From Sclerotiophoma versabilis (Eukaryota; Ascomycota; Dothideomycetes; Pleosporales; Didymellaceae): a stretch of 64,000 bases of DNA. The DNA is taken from the NCBI GenBank assembly GCA_012274445.1, contig JAAROD010000087.1, forward strand, positions 124,001-188,000, in the 5' to 3' direction. The position numbers and the translations under genes are program-made. The notes beneath the pieces were generated by a model. That model worked only from the letters and a program-made list of their open reading frames with translations. It was not told where the DNA came from and did not search any database. Positions 1 to 11,552 of this stretch are shown here, piece after piece; the stretch's first letter is position 1, and every line of letters starts with the position of its first letter.

Positions 1-3000
1 TGAACATTCAGCGAGTATTGCTAATCGTTTTGCGACCGGGACGATTACACCAGTATCGACGTCTGCATCCAAAGCCATGTCGTTGTCCGCAGTCGCATTA
101 TGGAGGTAAGCGTCTTTGTCACGCAGAGATCTAAGGCCGTCGACCAGGAACGACCTTGTCTGTGACCTGATGCTTGGATGAGGACAACGCAGAAGCAAAT
201 TGTGGAGTACCTCATCGTCTCGTGCAAGCCACTGGAGAATGATACTGCAGCATATTTCGCATGACAGAGATCGGCGAAGATGAACAAGAGCCTCTTCGAA
301 TATGCCAGTAGTCTGCTGGCGCCAGACTATACGGCCAAGGTGCGTTAAGAAGACATCGAGCGCGCGCGACTCATGTTCATGATTCTCTGAACAGGTCCCG
401 TTGTTGATCCTCCGTGATGCACCATGCAGCTGCCGCACAAATGCTGAATGATGCGGGTCGAAGAGACAGTATTCCCGGATGAAGATCTCATTCTTGAGAC
501 TAATTTCATCTGCAATGGGTCGAGGAATTTCGACACTTGGTGGCTGTGCTTGCGATGAGACAGTCCACTGCTGTTGATCACCTGCGATGGCTGTCCTCCG
601 CTGATAGAACAACATGTAAGCAGAATACATCTTGTACTGACGAGAGTAACCGTCGTCTACTAATCCACCGAAAGTTTTCTGTGGTATCTCTGCTGGATCA
701 AAGGGATCAACCTGTTCATCGTTGAAATTGAGCCAGGTAGGCGAAGCATCGCCAGTCGGACAAGGTCGCTTCCGGATGTAAGAGTAGTAGTGGCCGTTCT
801 CACAGTTGCCAAAGTGTACTACAACGCCAACAAGATCAAAAAGGTCTTCTGTATGTGGCTTTGAAGGATCACTGAGATGATCAACATTGTAGAGACCAAT
901 GTCGATTGTCTCCGGGAAGGCAAAATGTTCGTGAACTTTCTTCCGGCTGAAGTCGGTCAAGTCGAAGTCGAACCGTTTCAGGTGAAAGATTAAGTTGTCC
1001 GGTGCAGACTTGAGGCACGTTCTAGTACAGTCAGGTGCGCTCTGTTTGCGAAAAAGGCGTTGCTTACCGTTTCACAGCGTCGACGAATTTGCCGCCACAC
1101 GACTCGCACTTGTACTTGTTGTCCCCCTCCATGACGTCGCCTTGGACAAAGGCCTGAAGGCTCTCCTGCAGATTGGCCTTGCCCTGGACATCGCATTGCA
1201 AGGCGAAGAATGAATCGGCGCGTTCAGACACGTGCTCGCACTCTTTTGACTTGACCTGTTGTAGCATCTGTCCGCCATAGAAGTTGCGGAATTGGTGCTT
1301 GTCGCGTTGGTTCACAAGCTGTGCCTCCCACTGATCGAAAAGTAGGTTGTAAAATTCGTCAGCGTCCATCTGCACAGAAATATCGATGGGTGACTTGTCC
1401 AGCGTCCGTACACATTCTGCAAAAGGTCGTGGGTCAGCAGACTTGCGATATGAGTTTTGCATCGTCGCAAATAGTCTCTGTGTCTCCAATAGCAGCCGTT
1501 GAGAGCTATCGCCCTCTTTCACCTCAAGGCTAAGCATGAACTGTCTGAAATTCAAGTTCATGAACAGCTGGGCCAGTAGGGAATTCATGTAGCATATAGC
1601 GCGAGGATTGTGTAGGCCAACGTATCCAGTTTGAGAGCGAACCTCGGCAGCACGGTCGACTGAGAGATTGGGCAAGACGTTATTTACCAGTCTGTTCTCA
1701 ACATCACCAGATAGTCGAAGCAACCGCTCGTAGGAATGACTATCGTCGGCTAGTGCTAGCATGAGATCGTAGAGCTCCCGTCGTGCGCTGCTGTCAAGGA
1801 TAGGAAGCGAGGCAGACGCCAAACCGTCTTCTTGCGATACACTCTCAACAGGCAATACGCTGTCTAGTGTTAGCAGAGTCACAAAGATAGGTGAGCCAAT
1901 TAGAAGAGTCGGATTTCGTAGTCTCAAGATTAGAAGACGTACCTAATGAAGAGGAACTTTTGAAATATAGACGAAATGAGCGCGCCAGCGTTCAGAGGAC
2001 GTTTGTATGACTTCAATGATGGCACAAGACACAATAGTAGCTTGGTGAAACCCAAGACAACGTTGTCGACTTCGTATCGACCAGGAAGTTCGGTGTGGTT
2101 GTAAGCCAACAGCCAAGAGCTCCAGCTGCGAAGAAGTGAGCGTAAGTTTTCCTCGTTGCGATGATGTTCATCATAGACTCGGAAAACGTGCTGCGCGAGT
2201 TCAAGAAGCTGGACCGATTGCTCAGCTTCTTGACTAGCTCCAGGCAGAATGCTTGCAATGGCAAACCAGTAGCGTGAAGCGATACTGTCTGTGCTCAACG
2301 TACAAGATGATGGAAGATGTCCGCCACTAACGGAGAGAATCTTCAGCTTGATGTACTCCCGCAGCGGCTCGCGTGCATCTGTCAATAAAAGAATTCGGTG
2401 GATCTGAGGAACCTCAGAGTGCTCCCAGAATGTCTCCCAGATCTCCAAGGAGTATAGTGAAGCTTCAAGGATTATCGCATAGCACTCTTGCGTAACTTTC
2501 ATAGCCCCTCTCGTCTGAATTGCGGCCATGAGAATGCTCACCAAACGATTTGCCAACGCTGAAGCGTCAGAGAAGTAATTTCTGGACAAATCGGAGGAAG
2601 GGCGCTCTGCTGTGCATTAGGAGTTGGCTTGGCACTATTAGGCTGACTTTTGTACACGTACCTCTGATAAAGTCTAACATGGCGCTAATGAAAACAGCCG
2701 CGAGTGGCAGTCCATCAGTGATGGAATCATCATCGCCCAGTAGCTCTGATCTGAGTAGCGCACGGTCGAAGAGCCTGATAGCATTGACCAAGAAAGATTC
2801 ATCCAGTGCTGACTAAGTGGTGTCAGTGTACGATTACCCTCTTTGCCCAAAATTCAACTCACGCTACGCAATTGGATTTTGAGCTTGCTGTGTATGGCTT
2901 GAGCAGCATATTTTGCCTGAAAGAACTTGCCAGGTGGGAACAGACCTTCGAGTGTGGCCTCACCGGTAGCTACGCTGTTAGTAATCGTGCTGCGGTACGG

Positions 3001-6000
3001 GAACAGTGTCAAGAAATCGAAGAGCTGAGTGGTTAGCGAGAGTCATACGTTAACTGAAAGGTGTTCGTGTGCTTACCATTTGACTGGTCACGTCATCTGC
3101 ATCCATCCACCCGAACATTTCATCGAAATACTCCACCAATTTCGTCTCGAATTCAGAAGAGCCTGCCAGTGGTGCATTTACGGTCTGTGTAGTTTCTTTT
3201 CTCTGGAGGGGTTGCACAAGAAGCTGACCGCCAAGATGGGCATCAGCAATCTTTTGGTCGGCTCGCTGAGTTACTTCAAGCTTCTGGCCTCCCGCGAAGA
3301 GATTAATCTTCGAACACTCAGTCGCATGACACAAGATGCGATATAGATCTGTGATCGTGCGGTCTGGTGCAATTGCTATGCTTTGCCTGTCATTTTCAAA
3401 TTGGTATCTGATGGTGATGGCGTTCGCGGCTTGAGTGTCATTATCCATTGACTCGACCTTCGAATCCGCTCTGCGCGCGCGGTTGTACTCGGGCTCCTGT
3501 CTTATTGTTTCGAGCATTTGTTTCAGGAACATCAAAACGCGACTAAACCGAAGTCGGCTGTCTTGTCCACTTCGACTATAGTCGCCACGCAATACTCCAA
3601 ACGCAGATCTTAGTTCTGTCATGCATCGCTCAACCAGCTCAATATGTGCGAGTTCAACCTCCGAAATGGCAATTCCTTGGCTATGAGAGATTTTCATGTA
3701 TCGAACAGCAAGGTCACGAGCAGCGAGCTCTTCGATAGTGTCGGGAGGACTGGAAAGAGCTAAAGACCAGAGAAGATCACCGCCTGGAATTTGCAGAAGC
3801 GAATGGTCCACACCATCGATCTGAACAGTCCTACGTGTCACAGAGAAGTTGTAATTGGCCACAAAGTTGTACAAGCCAGGCGTAAAGTGCTGTGGGTCCA
3901 TAGTGGGTACGTAGGTGGAGATTAGCTGTTGGCAGAAGTCGTTTTCTGGTGAGACTTTTGTCGCTTGTAGAAGTTGGGCCCATGCCGCATCGCGAGCATG
4001 GTTTGACAAAGCACGCTGGCCAATAATATGATCCCATAAGGGCATGTAAAGATCTTCTGGAACCAGCTGGCCAGTTCTACAGGCGAGAAACGCAAGAAGA
4101 TCGAGTCGGTGCTGCAACGCCGGTAGTTGATAACGATGCGGAGCACTCGTCGCCTCGGATTCGACAAATGAGGGCAGTTCTTCGAGAATTTGGCGCACCA
4201 TTTCTCCGTTTTGCTGTAAGAATACGGTGTTTGCGACTGTACTTAGAATGAAGATAACCCTCACCGACCCTGTAGCCTTTGTAGATCGTGCAATAATGTG
4301 CTCCAAGCAGCGTTCGTAAATGGATCGCTGATCATGTTCGGGGATGTTACCAGCCATAAAGCCCAGCTGTTCATCAGCTTCTGCGTTAATATCCAGGTCG
4401 TGTTTAGTCGCACCATTTCTTGGTGCGGTATCCTGTAGCAACCGGACGCAGACATTCCAAGGTCGTGCAGACTCACCTCTCAGGCCCCAGTCCACGGATG
4501 TATGTCGGTCCAAGAGCTTGGTGGTTAGTTCTCGCAGGAAGCGTAAGATATCCGATGTGTAGTTTGCGACGGGCAAGTTATGAAGCTTTAGGCAGAAGTA
4601 GAGATGATCCGCAGGCTTCATCAAATTGATGATGTTGTGAAGCATAGTCATAGTGGCTGTGACCATGCGTGGATCCGGGCTGTGGGACACAATGTTCCAG
4701 ATGGCGTCCGCCTGGCTGTCCACCCACCGCTCAGTGACGAGGAGAAAGCCAGCAATGTTTCCGCTTCGAGAGATTAGCTGTGGATGAGAGTCTACGCTAA
4801 TGATGTAGTCCACCACTCGCCCACGAAGAAGAATGTCGGCCAAGTGTCGCAGAACAGGATGTTTGTCGGAAGAGTCCTGGTCATTATACTCCTTGTACAG
4901 ATTGACTAGTGCTTCGTCCATGAAGGTGATGCTCATGACTCGCAATTCCATTCTCCCCTTTACGATGTATTTGCGCAATAGATTGAACTTCCAGGTGTTT
5001 GAGATCAGTACGGGGAGGATCTCAGGGTACTGGCAATAATCGTCTATGTCTGCGTCCGCCTGCGTGTCCACAGGTGAGGATACGGTGGGTGAGCCCCGGT
5101 TTTGCGTATCTAGTAGCTCGTTCGCCAGACTCCTGGCACTATTCTCGTCCCACTGACTGATCTCTTGGATAAGAGAGGAGAAGCGCAAGATCAACTCTCT
5201 TGCCATACCAGCATCGGCGATCTTTGCTGGATCTTGAAGTTCTTCGGAGTACTTTCTGAAAAAGAGTAAGGTTCTGCGGTAGTAGTCTTCCGGATCGATG
5301 CCACCTCGGGCATTTGGAAACCGGCAGATAGTCCAGCCCAGTGTCCCCAGTACCTGGCACATGTACACGGCGAGATGATTTTGTAGGATCGTCGGCACAT
5401 TGTGAAAAGCTTCATCGGCCAGTCTCAAAAGGTTTTGAGCGCCGTCGGCTGTGAGAAAGTCGGTGTGCAGGCGATTGCTCATATCACGTACGTCGACATT
5501 ATGTCGTTTACGCAGCAGGTGAAACAACGGTGCCTTATCGCTGCGTAGAATGGTGTGAAGCTGGTACAAATGCTTCTCGCTCAGCAGAGGTAATAAACAG
5601 ATTTCCTCTTGGCGTGGCCGGTTCAGCAGATGTACGTCGACAAGAAATAATTGGGAACACAGCCTCATGTAAGCGCTGAAGAATCCAGAGAAAACGTCAT
5701 CCACCGCCACATCATTGCCAAAATTGTCCCCGAATGGGTATCTGTTCATGTCATCATTGAGGCCAGCATTCAAAGCAGTCATCCACTGGTACCTCCGCTT
5801 CAAGAGTCTTTCAACCAGGTCCGCGAAGTCGAACCAGAATGTTGCCTTGCTCAAGTAAAAGCTATGCAGATGGGTCGAAATATCGTCGGGAAGGCCGTGC
5901 AGCCACTGAGCCAGTAATGGAAGAAGGTCGTGAGGGATGTCTTGATCTAGGCTGTGTCAGCAAGCAACCATGAGTGACAATTTCTGGTGCTGATCTAACT

Positions 6001-6538
6001 TACTCTTCTGGATATGGTCTGTAATTGCACGTATTGCCTGTAATGCGTTCCTGAAGCGATCGTGGTAAGGGAACTGCCTGAAGTAACCCTCAGCAGTCAG
6101 CTGCACCGTGATGGTCGTTGATAGGTCATCCTCGTCATCGTCAATAATTTCGATGACAGGTGGACTTGTGGAGTCGTCCCCAGCGCCATCTAGCATTGCA
6201 GGCGACTCCGTGGGTGTTGATACTTGGTCGGTGGAGGATCCAGTAGCAATGTAGTCATGATCTACGTCCGCTACGGGCGAGGGAGATGGGGTCGAAGGCT
6301 CTCGTATGGTCATGGCGACCATCTCTTTGTGCGGCGACGTGGTTACTGTGCTTGGCGACTCTGGATCGGTCGACATTGCGCGCAGGACGGCGCCGCCGTT
6401 ATCCAGTCGCTGGCGTTTGCGGGTAAAGTTGTCGTCTGTGTTGTCCACAGGATCGCGGCGCAATGGCGAGGATGAGGCGGAGGCGGTTCGCTCATCTGCA
6501 GCGTGGAACTGCTCTATATCGTGATGCTGCGCGGTCAT
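1..6538 (-). CDS. Ubiquitin carboxyl-terminal hydrolase, USP9X/USP34-like (3' end outside window)
   Basis: Large deubiquitinase of the USP (C19) cysteine peptidase family, expected to remove ubiquitin from proteins. Exons that keep frame: 6538-6004, 5946-3077, 3024-2863, 2812-2662, 2609-1943, 1859-1068 and 1021 to the edge, giving about 2066 codons with no stop yet. The first ~190 residues are acidic and Ser/Thr-rich; a long helical region follows. The catalytic domain is at the C-terminal side: Cys box RAICYMNS near 1580 (catalytic Cys kept), HLKRFDFDL near 980, His box GHYYSYIR near 775, and WLNFND near 735 for the third catalytic residue. Family members are about 2500 residues, so some 400 residues probably lie to the left. 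Which of USP9X, USP24 or USP34 is closest cannot be decided by eye. Confidence 0.9.
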
Positions 6539-7103
6539 GACTGAGTGAACTGGCGAGACAACGGGTTGTTTGCGCGGGCGAGTTTGGCGTGTCCGCTGTG
6601 GCAGGCACAGGCAACAGTTGCAGCTGCAGGTCCAGCCTCACTGGGCAAGGACCGCGTGCGATACAGAGGGAAACGCGTGATTGAGTGACAACATGAGCTG
6701 TAGCTACTTCAGGTCACTCTCAAAAGGCTGAACTGAATGCAGTATCGATTGCGCTGACGCTGTCGCTGTGGAGAGCTCTCGAACGCGTCGTTAATTCACG
6801 AAGTTCGCGGGGCAGCTTGTTGGACGTCATCGCCAATTGGAGGACCAGTTCACGCTACCCTTTAGTGTAGTGTCTGTGCGAGCGGACCTCCGAGGAAACC
6901 GCAATCCAATGTAACTTTTTTTTTGACCAACCAAGAGCTTCACTGAACAGGCAGTGCATTGGGTCCTTTCGGCCCCCCACTCACGACCGAATACTATATC
7001 CATCACCACTGTTTCAGCACAACACATTCGAGCGCTGCGCCACTTGCAAACCTTTTTGAATACTAGACGCTGCCAGGTCATTCAGGGTAACAATACGCGT
7101 GAC
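6539..7103. promoter_or_regulatory. Divergent intergenic region, deubiquitinase / POP3
   Basis: 565 bp between two divergently read genes, so it should hold both promoters. I see no coding sequence. A short T tract lies near 6917-6925. No TATA box or regulator site stands out. Confidence 0.4.
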
Positions 7104-8012
7104 ATGGCACCACTTACGAAGAAGCCGTTAAAACCAATCTTCAAGACTTCCTCACCCTTCACGGAAACCAGGTGGTTCGTCGACAGATAATATTTCTGTT
7201 CTTACTTGCTGAGAATACCAGGCCGTCTATAACACATGAAGACCAGGAAGTCATAACGGAGTTGCTATGCAAGTAGGTAAGACCTATTGTTCTTTACATG
7301 CACAGAGCTCGAGTCTATCGAGCGGATGTAGAACAAGCTGGTACCTATGTTGGGTGCATTGTAATGTCAAAGAATCGAATCTGACACCCCCAGTCTAATC
7401 ACACCGCTTGGCGATCATCGAAGAACACATATCGAACCTTCCAAGGGCAAAAAGCGAAAGAGGAGCGGCAAGGCACCTTCAAATGATGCACCTCCACCAC
7501 CAGCCCCAGAGATAGGGTCCCGTATGCTCGTAGGCTTGAATAACATAACAAGACACCTCGAAGCTCTTGCGGCCAGTACCGCGCCGCCGACTGTGCCAGT
7601 CAAAGAGCCAGATGGCGAGGGCAACGACAAATCCACACTGGAAAGCAATACCAAACAGCCAGACAGTACACTGAAGACCCTGAGTATAGTGATTCTGACG
7701 CATCCTCAGCCGTCACTCTCGCCATCACACGCTCACATACCAACGCTGCTCCATCTGGCTACCTTACGACCACATTCAGACACCAAGTCATCAGAACCTA
7801 CACGCCTGGTTGCTCTCCCAACCTCTAGTGATGCGCGTTTTGCAAATGCACTGCACATACCACGTGTCGGCGCGATTGGGATCTGCGAAGGCGCACCAGG
7901 TGCAAAGCCATTAGAGGAGTATGTGAAGAAGCACGTAGGGTTAACTGAGTGCATGTGGGTTGAAGAGGCGATGAAGCCCCAGTGGAGGGGTTTGAATGTT
8001 GTGCAGGCATAG
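7104..8012 (+). CDS. POP3: RNase P/MRP protein subunit Pop3
   Basis: Protein subunit of RNase P and RNase MRP, which process tRNA 5' ends and pre-rRNA in the nucleus. Exons 7104-7171, 7222-7272 and 7394-8012 join in frame (donors GTGGTT and GTAGGT, acceptors CCAG and CCCAG), giving about 245 residues. The N-terminus (KPLKPIFKTSSPFTET, then THEDQEVITELLC), the middle motif LVGLNNITRHLE and the C-terminal block with DARFANALHIPRVGAIGICEG match the fungal Pop3 pattern. A basic KKRKRSGK patch and a Pro run sit between the first two blocks. The first donor is weak, but splicing there restores the family sequence and avoids a TAA shortly downstream. The ATG at 7104 is the start that opens this frame. 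Confidence 0.88.
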
Positions 8013-8169
8013 GCGGAGCTTTGCTATACCAGGATTTCTTCGTCAATGTCGGTACTATGCACAATTCACAGCAATGAAAGGAGACCTGAGATGACGCAGC
8101 CCATTAGCACACGTCCTTCCATGAGATAAATTCGATCTCACGCTCAAAACATATACCTCACCTCTTACC

Positions 8170-8403
8170 ATGGACACGAAGCACAGAATCCTAAAGCAAG
8201 CCTTGCTCATTAGAGAGCGCTGCCATCGCTGCGGCAGACGATGGACTTCAGAGGAAGTTGGCAATAAGTGTCCGAGCTGTGGATATGGAAGGTGCCGCTG
8301 GAAGTGCTGGAGCGTCGAGGCCGAGTTGAGGGAGGAGATTATGTGGGACGGTCGTGGGTGGCGAACGCTGAAGAAGTGGTATGAGGTGGTTGATGCGTTA
8401 TAG
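8170..8403 (+). CDS. Small zinc-ribbon protein, 77 residues, unknown function
   Basis: A short intronless frame starting at an ATG in good context (ACCATGG). It encodes two CxxC knuckles 12 residues apart (Cys18/Cys21 and Cys34/Cys37) plus Cys42 and Cys46, in the order CHRCGRRW, CPSCGYGRC. This looks like a C4 zinc ribbon with an additional cysteine pair. The rest is basic and Trp-rich (RWKCW, GRGWRTLKKWYE). It begins 158 bp after the POP3 stop on the same strand, so it needs its own promoter in that gap or is a downstream exon. I do not recognise the family. The cysteine spacing is the main argument that it is real. Confidence 0.5.
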   Translation: MDTKHRILKQALLIRERCHRCGRRWTSEEVGNKCPSCGYGRCRWKCWSVEAELREEIMWDGRGWRTLKKWYEVVDAL

Positions 8404-9000
8404 TATGAGGTGTTTGGGCCATCTTGTTATTCTCGCTATCAAATCGATGTACCACCCAGTGAGCATCAATATCGACGGTTGCAACTTCGCGTGGGCCAAT
8501 GTCTGCATCGGAAATTGCTTGTTGATCAACAGGCGAGCTCGCAGAGTCTGATATATTATCGCCCACCATACCTCTCGTGCAGTGCGGGAATAGATGTTGA
8601 ACACGAGATGTCAGACTTAAGTAAAAAATATGATGAGGTCGCGAGAAGACCTAGGTATATGTAGCTGATATGTCAAGCTGTTTTAAAAGCCTTTGAAAGA
8701 CAGGCGCGTAGTTTCCGGTGGTGCTCCTGTACGCTTTGGCAGTTTAGGTTCATGACATCATCACCCTTACCATAGCTCGCCACTATGCAGAGATAGCATT
8801 TGCGGTTTTATTTGATGGTGGGTTCCCAAGCTTGTTAATCAACTTCGCATCGATCAACTACCTCAAGTCAGCTGATGGTTGACGATGCCGAAGATCGGGC
8901 CGCGCGGGGATCGCATGAAGGCTTATCTTTGTTGCACACCAGCATGCATGCCTAATCACTTAAACCAGGAAAAATCGGAGACCTATGCCATGCCGCCACT
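8404..9000. other. Intergenic, no feature seen
   Basis: About 600 bp between the zinc-ribbon ORF and the Zn2Cys6 regulator. It should contain the regulator's promoter. I see no coding sequence, repeat or RNA gene. Confidence 0.4.
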
Positions 9001-10485
9001 ATGTCTTTAGGACCGCAGTGTTGGAGCTGTCGACGGCGACGCGCACGGTGCGACTCACAGCAACCATGCTGTTCAAAATGCATTCAGAAAGGACTGCCGT
9101 GTCCAGGATACTCTGCCACGAAACCACTACGTTGGCGCCACCGCATCGCCTGGCAAGGGACAGATGTGCGGCCACCGCCAGCATCTAACTCTCAGGTCCC
9201 GGTACCAGACGATATCGCCCCCTCACATATTATCTTTGACGCATTGATCTACTGTGCGTTTCCGACATCAACTATATACTCTGCTTGCTGCTAAATTGAG
9301 CGCACAGACAATGCCATGATTGCTCCCGATCTCGCAGCTGACGGGTCATCATCTTTCTATACTATAGACATCTCTAAATGGACTGAATTCAACAAATCAA
9401 AACGACATCTCACGCTGTGTCTCGTCCTTCTACACAGGGCCGTACGAAAGTATGGTGACGTGAAGCAGAGCCAAGCTCTATATCATTATCATAAAGCCTC
9501 TGCGGCAGAAGTACTGAGTCACAACATACAAACCTTTGGTCAAACGGGACCGAATCAAGAGCTTTTCGAGGACGTTGCTTTGTTCTTCTTCTCCCAGATA
9601 CAGGCAAGCGCATACGGTGCGTGGAGAGCTCATCTGAGTGCAGCAAAGACTTTGTTTAACCTGTGGGGCGTCGAGACCCTGATGGGAAATGTCCACTACG
9701 AGTTTTTCCTTTGTCATCTTGTGCTGGCTGATGTCTTTGGGACCGCCATGACACCTACGTCCTACATTTCGGCTGAAAACATCAGTCAACACGAGGTATA
9801 TCTAAACTTGCTTGGACGATTCAATGTAGATGTTTGCAGCACTATGGTACCCATTCCAGAAGTTGTGGTACGAGCTACGGCTGCTATCAACATAACAAGA
9901 GCTGCGAAACCAGTGTCAGAAGCGCATGCCACGGAAGAAGAGCAAAGCATCGTATCATCGGTATCCGCCATATGTGAGTCCCTTCGAGCTTTTGACCCTA
10001 CAGATTGGGCATTGCATCGTCCGCGCCACACGTTCAGCCAAGCCACAAGTTGGGCGCCTCTAGCTACCTGTTTTCAATCGTCAGCTTTTCTGTACTTAGT
10101 TCAGACTTGTGGCACGAAGGTATCAATAGCTGACGGAAACCTTGTGGGTGACGGATGCGACTTGTTTTACAGCCGACTGAGAAAGTCTATATGCGAGCTC
10201 TACGATCTCAGGCAGCACGGCGGAGTACTTTACAAGTATATACTATGGCCTATGGTCATCAGCGGTGTTGAAGCAGTTATCCGGAATGATGAGCAACACT
10301 TGCAGTTTCTGTGCGAGTCGCTAGAGCAGACGACTATGGATCTTGGTACACTGTCCATGCGAGAAGCAGCCATCTTTCTTGGAGAACTTTGGAGCAATCA
10401 CACCGGACCGGAGGATGGACCTTCGAACATGGCCAAGATGAACTGGGATGTCATATTCGACCGTGCACCATTGTTTTTAATGTAG
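9001..10485 (+). CDS. Zn2Cys6 transcription factor (fungal-specific TF domain 2 type)
   Basis: DNA-binding regulator of about 476 residues. Exon 1 (9001-9253) encodes the binuclear zinc cluster CWSCRRRRARCD, then PCCSKCIQKGLPC, at residues 7-34, followed by a Pro-rich linker. A 54 bp intron (GTGCGT donor, CACAG acceptor) joins exon 2 (9308-10485) in frame and creates the motif FDALIYYNAMIAPDLA, which typifies the middle homology region of this regulator class. The rest is helical, with EVLSHNIQTFGQ-like and WRAHLSAAKTLF segments usual for PF11951-type proteins. An overlapping ATG at 8990 is out of frame, so 9001 is preferred. No enzyme gene adjoins it, so its target pathway cannot be inferred. 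Confidence 0.85.
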
Positions 10486-11552
10486 CCAGCGAAGCCAAGC
10501 TGATTATCCTTGATTGCTTCGCCCTATGCAAACACATACTCAAGGCCCTTCCTCGGACTTATGAACTGAAATCGACTAGACTTTACCGAAGTCGCATGGA
10601 TAATACGCAGCTTTGAGCGGACGGACATGTGTATAGGGCTTAGAACCTGCTCCGGCAAAATTCATTCGTGTCTTGAGCTGCAAACGAGTTTCGGATTGGT
10701 CTGTCATGCTGTTGCAGAGAATCCTTCCACCGATGCGAGTTCCCCGTAACTGCAATCGCTACTGAGCTGTGTTATTACATCCTGCATGTTGATTTTGAGC
10801 TAAGACCACCATCAGCTCGCTTCGCCACAAAGCTGCATCCTTCGCCTCCTCAGACCGGTTCTTGGATCCTAGGTACGCATCACCCCACGTAGATACACTC
10901 GTTATCTTATCATTCCAATACGCTCATCCATTACTTCATCTGACTTCAATCCAGACAGAAGTCAACTAAGCTGCGAATGATTTGCCATGCGATTCCGAGC
11001 TTCTCGAGTGTCAACACAACGAAAGTTTACAACAGAACTGATCTCCTGATGGCACCTGGTACGATATAACCAGCTTCTTCTACAAAATACCATTGGACCC
11101 CAAAGGGTGATATCTGCGGCATAGCCGCACGGCACGTACAACCCGTTCGATTCCAAGCACTCAAAGATCCTTAGAACATGCCCTGCCACCGGAAGCTGAG
11201 TTGGCCCCCAATAATATCGTCAGGGGTACTACCTTGCCGCAGCCTTGCAGCTCAAGTGTATTTGTTTATGAAACATGGGCTGACCGGAGCATCTCGATCT
11301 ATATGTCTGTCTACGTGGTGGCGGTTTCAGCAGTGATAGCGAGCCTGATTCTACAGAGGACTGAGAGAGTGTTTTCCACAGGAGATACCAATGCGTGTAG
11401 CATATTTACCTCTATTTTAACTACAGTTACCATTAGCAATGATCGTTTAGTCTCCTTCCTCCAAACCAGTCTGATCTCCGATTCTTATCACTTCTTCATT
11501 ACCGCAGTCACAGTGTTAACAAGCCCAAAACATAACATCTGAAGTCGTTGCC
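10486..11552. other. Long intergenic region, no convincing gene
   Basis: About 1.07 kb. A 113-codon open frame at 11201-11542 (+) includes one hydrophobic stretch, but it lacks family resemblance and ends just before the next gene, so I do not call it. The region probably carries the promoter and 5' leader of the GIY-YIG gene. Confidence 0.35.

Noticed and set aside
11201..11542. 113-codon ORF on the plus strand with a hydrophobic stretch
   Set aside because: No family resemblance, poor start context, and it lies in the presumed promoter of the next gene.
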